Source: Chloroflexota bacterium (GTDB lineage Bacteria; Chloroflexota; Limnocylindria; Limnocylindrales; CSP1-4). Taken from it: a stretch of DNA of 5,758 nt. Position 1 is the stretch's first letter. The number at the start of each line of letters is the position of its first letter. A program made the position numbers and the translations under genes. Location of the stretch: NCBI GenBank assembly GCA_027457005.1, contig DAIDTV010000108.1, positions 1 through 5,758 on the forward strand, given 5' to 3'. Under the pieces are notes generated by a model. The model worked only from the letters and a program-made list of their open reading frames with translations, made no database searches and was not told where the DNA came from. Below are positions 5,562-5,758 of the stretch, piece by piece.

Positions 5562-5638
5562 GCCGCATTCGTCTAGAGGCCCAGGACACCGCCCTCTCAA
5601 GGCGGAGATCATCGGTTCGAATCCGATATGCGGTACCA
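5562..5638 (+). tRNA. tRNA-Glu(CUC)
   Basis: Complete cloverleaf. Acceptor stem gccgcat (5562-5568) pairs with atgcggt (5628-5634), with one G-U pair at the first position. T8 and C9 precede a D arm GTCTAGAGGCCCAGGAC (5571-5587) that is nearly identical to the well-known bacterial tRNA-Glu D arm. Anticodon stem ccgcc/ggcgg (5589-5593, 5601-5605) closes loop CTCTCAA, giving anticodon CTC at 5596-5598, which reads GAG. A 5-nt variable loop is followed by T arm atcgg-TTCGAAT-ccgat (5611-5627). Discriminator A at 5635, and CCA is encoded at 5636-5638. GAG is the dominant glutamate codon in this GC-rich window, so the gene should be well used. It stands alone, without tRNA neighbours in view. Confidence 0.96.
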
Positions 5639-5651
5639 GCCGCTCGCTTCC

Positions 5652-5674
5652 GCGCCCCCGGCCCCCGGGGGCGC
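5652..5674 (+). terminator. Strong 10-bp GC hairpin downstream of tRNA-Glu
   Basis: gcgcccccgg (5652-5661) and ccgggggcgc (5665-5674) pair perfectly around a ccc loop, starting 14 nt after the CCA end. All ten pairs are G-C. No T-run follows, so it would be a U-less terminator. It could alternatively mark the processed 3' end of the tRNA precursor. Confidence 0.6.
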
Positions 5675-5675
5675 T

Positions 5676-5714
5676 CCGATTCGCCGCCCCGATTCGTCGG
5701 CCCGGTTCGGCGCC
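5676..5714. repeat. Three tandem 13-bp units after the tRNA terminator
   Basis: ccgattcgccgcc (5676-5688), ccgattcgtcggc (5689-5701) and ccggttcggcgcc (5702-5714) follow one another without gaps and share ccgRttcgNcg. Nothing else is recognised in the 120 bases after the tRNA; an ATG at 5734 opens a frame to the window edge but is too short to judge. Confidence 0.6.
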
Positions 5715-5758
5715 CGGCCCCGGTGTCCGATCCATGGCTCCGCGCCGTGCCTTCGCGC

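Noticed and set aside
5518..5638. ggtacca repeated on both sides of the tRNA (5518-5524 and 5632-5638), as a possible att site or tRNA remnant
   Set aside because: Only 7 bp, and the upstream copy overlaps a likely -10 box; no cloverleaf remnant precedes it.
5415..5735. Minus-strand frame containing GFEPMISALRG
   Set aside because: It is the antisense translation of the tRNA-Glu gene; such peptides are a known annotation artefact.
5734..5758. Possible start of another gene at ATG 5734
   Set aside because: Only eight codons before the window ends, with no TANNNT box or Shine-Dalgarno sequence upstream.

Overview
The window is about 70% G+C by eye and densely coded, with short gaps, many G/C third codon positions, no IS element, no CRISPR array and no phage gene. 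It reads as ordinary chromosome from a high-GC bacterium. Actinobacteriota, or high-GC Chloroflexota/Dormibacterota-like soil lineages, are the best guesses. Support comes from TANNNT -10 boxes placed 6-8 nt upstream of start codons with no Shine-Dalgarno sequence (leaderless transcripts), and a SufR-type regulator with the actinobacterial cysteine spacing. The phylum cannot be fixed from the sequence alone.

Layout. (1) 1-662, plus: the C-terminal part of a D-amino-acid-oxidase-fold FAD oxidoreductase. (2) 663-817: a short gap with an imperfect 29-bp direct repeat and a leaderless promoter. (3) 818-1873, plus: an adenosine-deaminase-family metalloenzyme that keeps its zinc and catalytic residues but has glycine at two positions where classical adenosine deaminase uses aspartate to hold the nucleoside. 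(4) 1874-2020: a gap between convergent genes, with hairpins for both directions and a degenerate repeat cluster. (5) 2021-2686, minus: a SufR-like winged-helix Fe-S regulator. (6) 2790-3290, minus: a small secreted lipoprotein of unknown function. (7) 3291-3331: a 41-bp divergent promoter region. (8) 3332-4675 and 4669-5496, plus: a DUF1015 protein overlapping by 7 bp an alpha/beta-hydrolase-fold protein whose nucleophile position is Gly instead of Ser. (9) 5562-5638: tRNA-Glu(CUC) with encoded CCA, followed by a strong GC hairpin and a small tandem repeat.

How the genes relate. Only the DUF1015/hydrolase pair is clearly co-expressed (overlapping frames). The lipoprotein and sufR-like genes lie in tandem on the minus strand, but each seems to have its own leaderless promoter. 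The oxidoreductase, deaminase and SufR-like regulator look like independent housekeeping or accessory units. There is no multi-gene cassette of a recognisable novel defence, mobile or biosynthetic type. The strongest leads are the DUF1015 + nucleophile-less hydrolase pair, the deaminase with altered substrate-contact residues, and the consistent leaderless promoter architecture.
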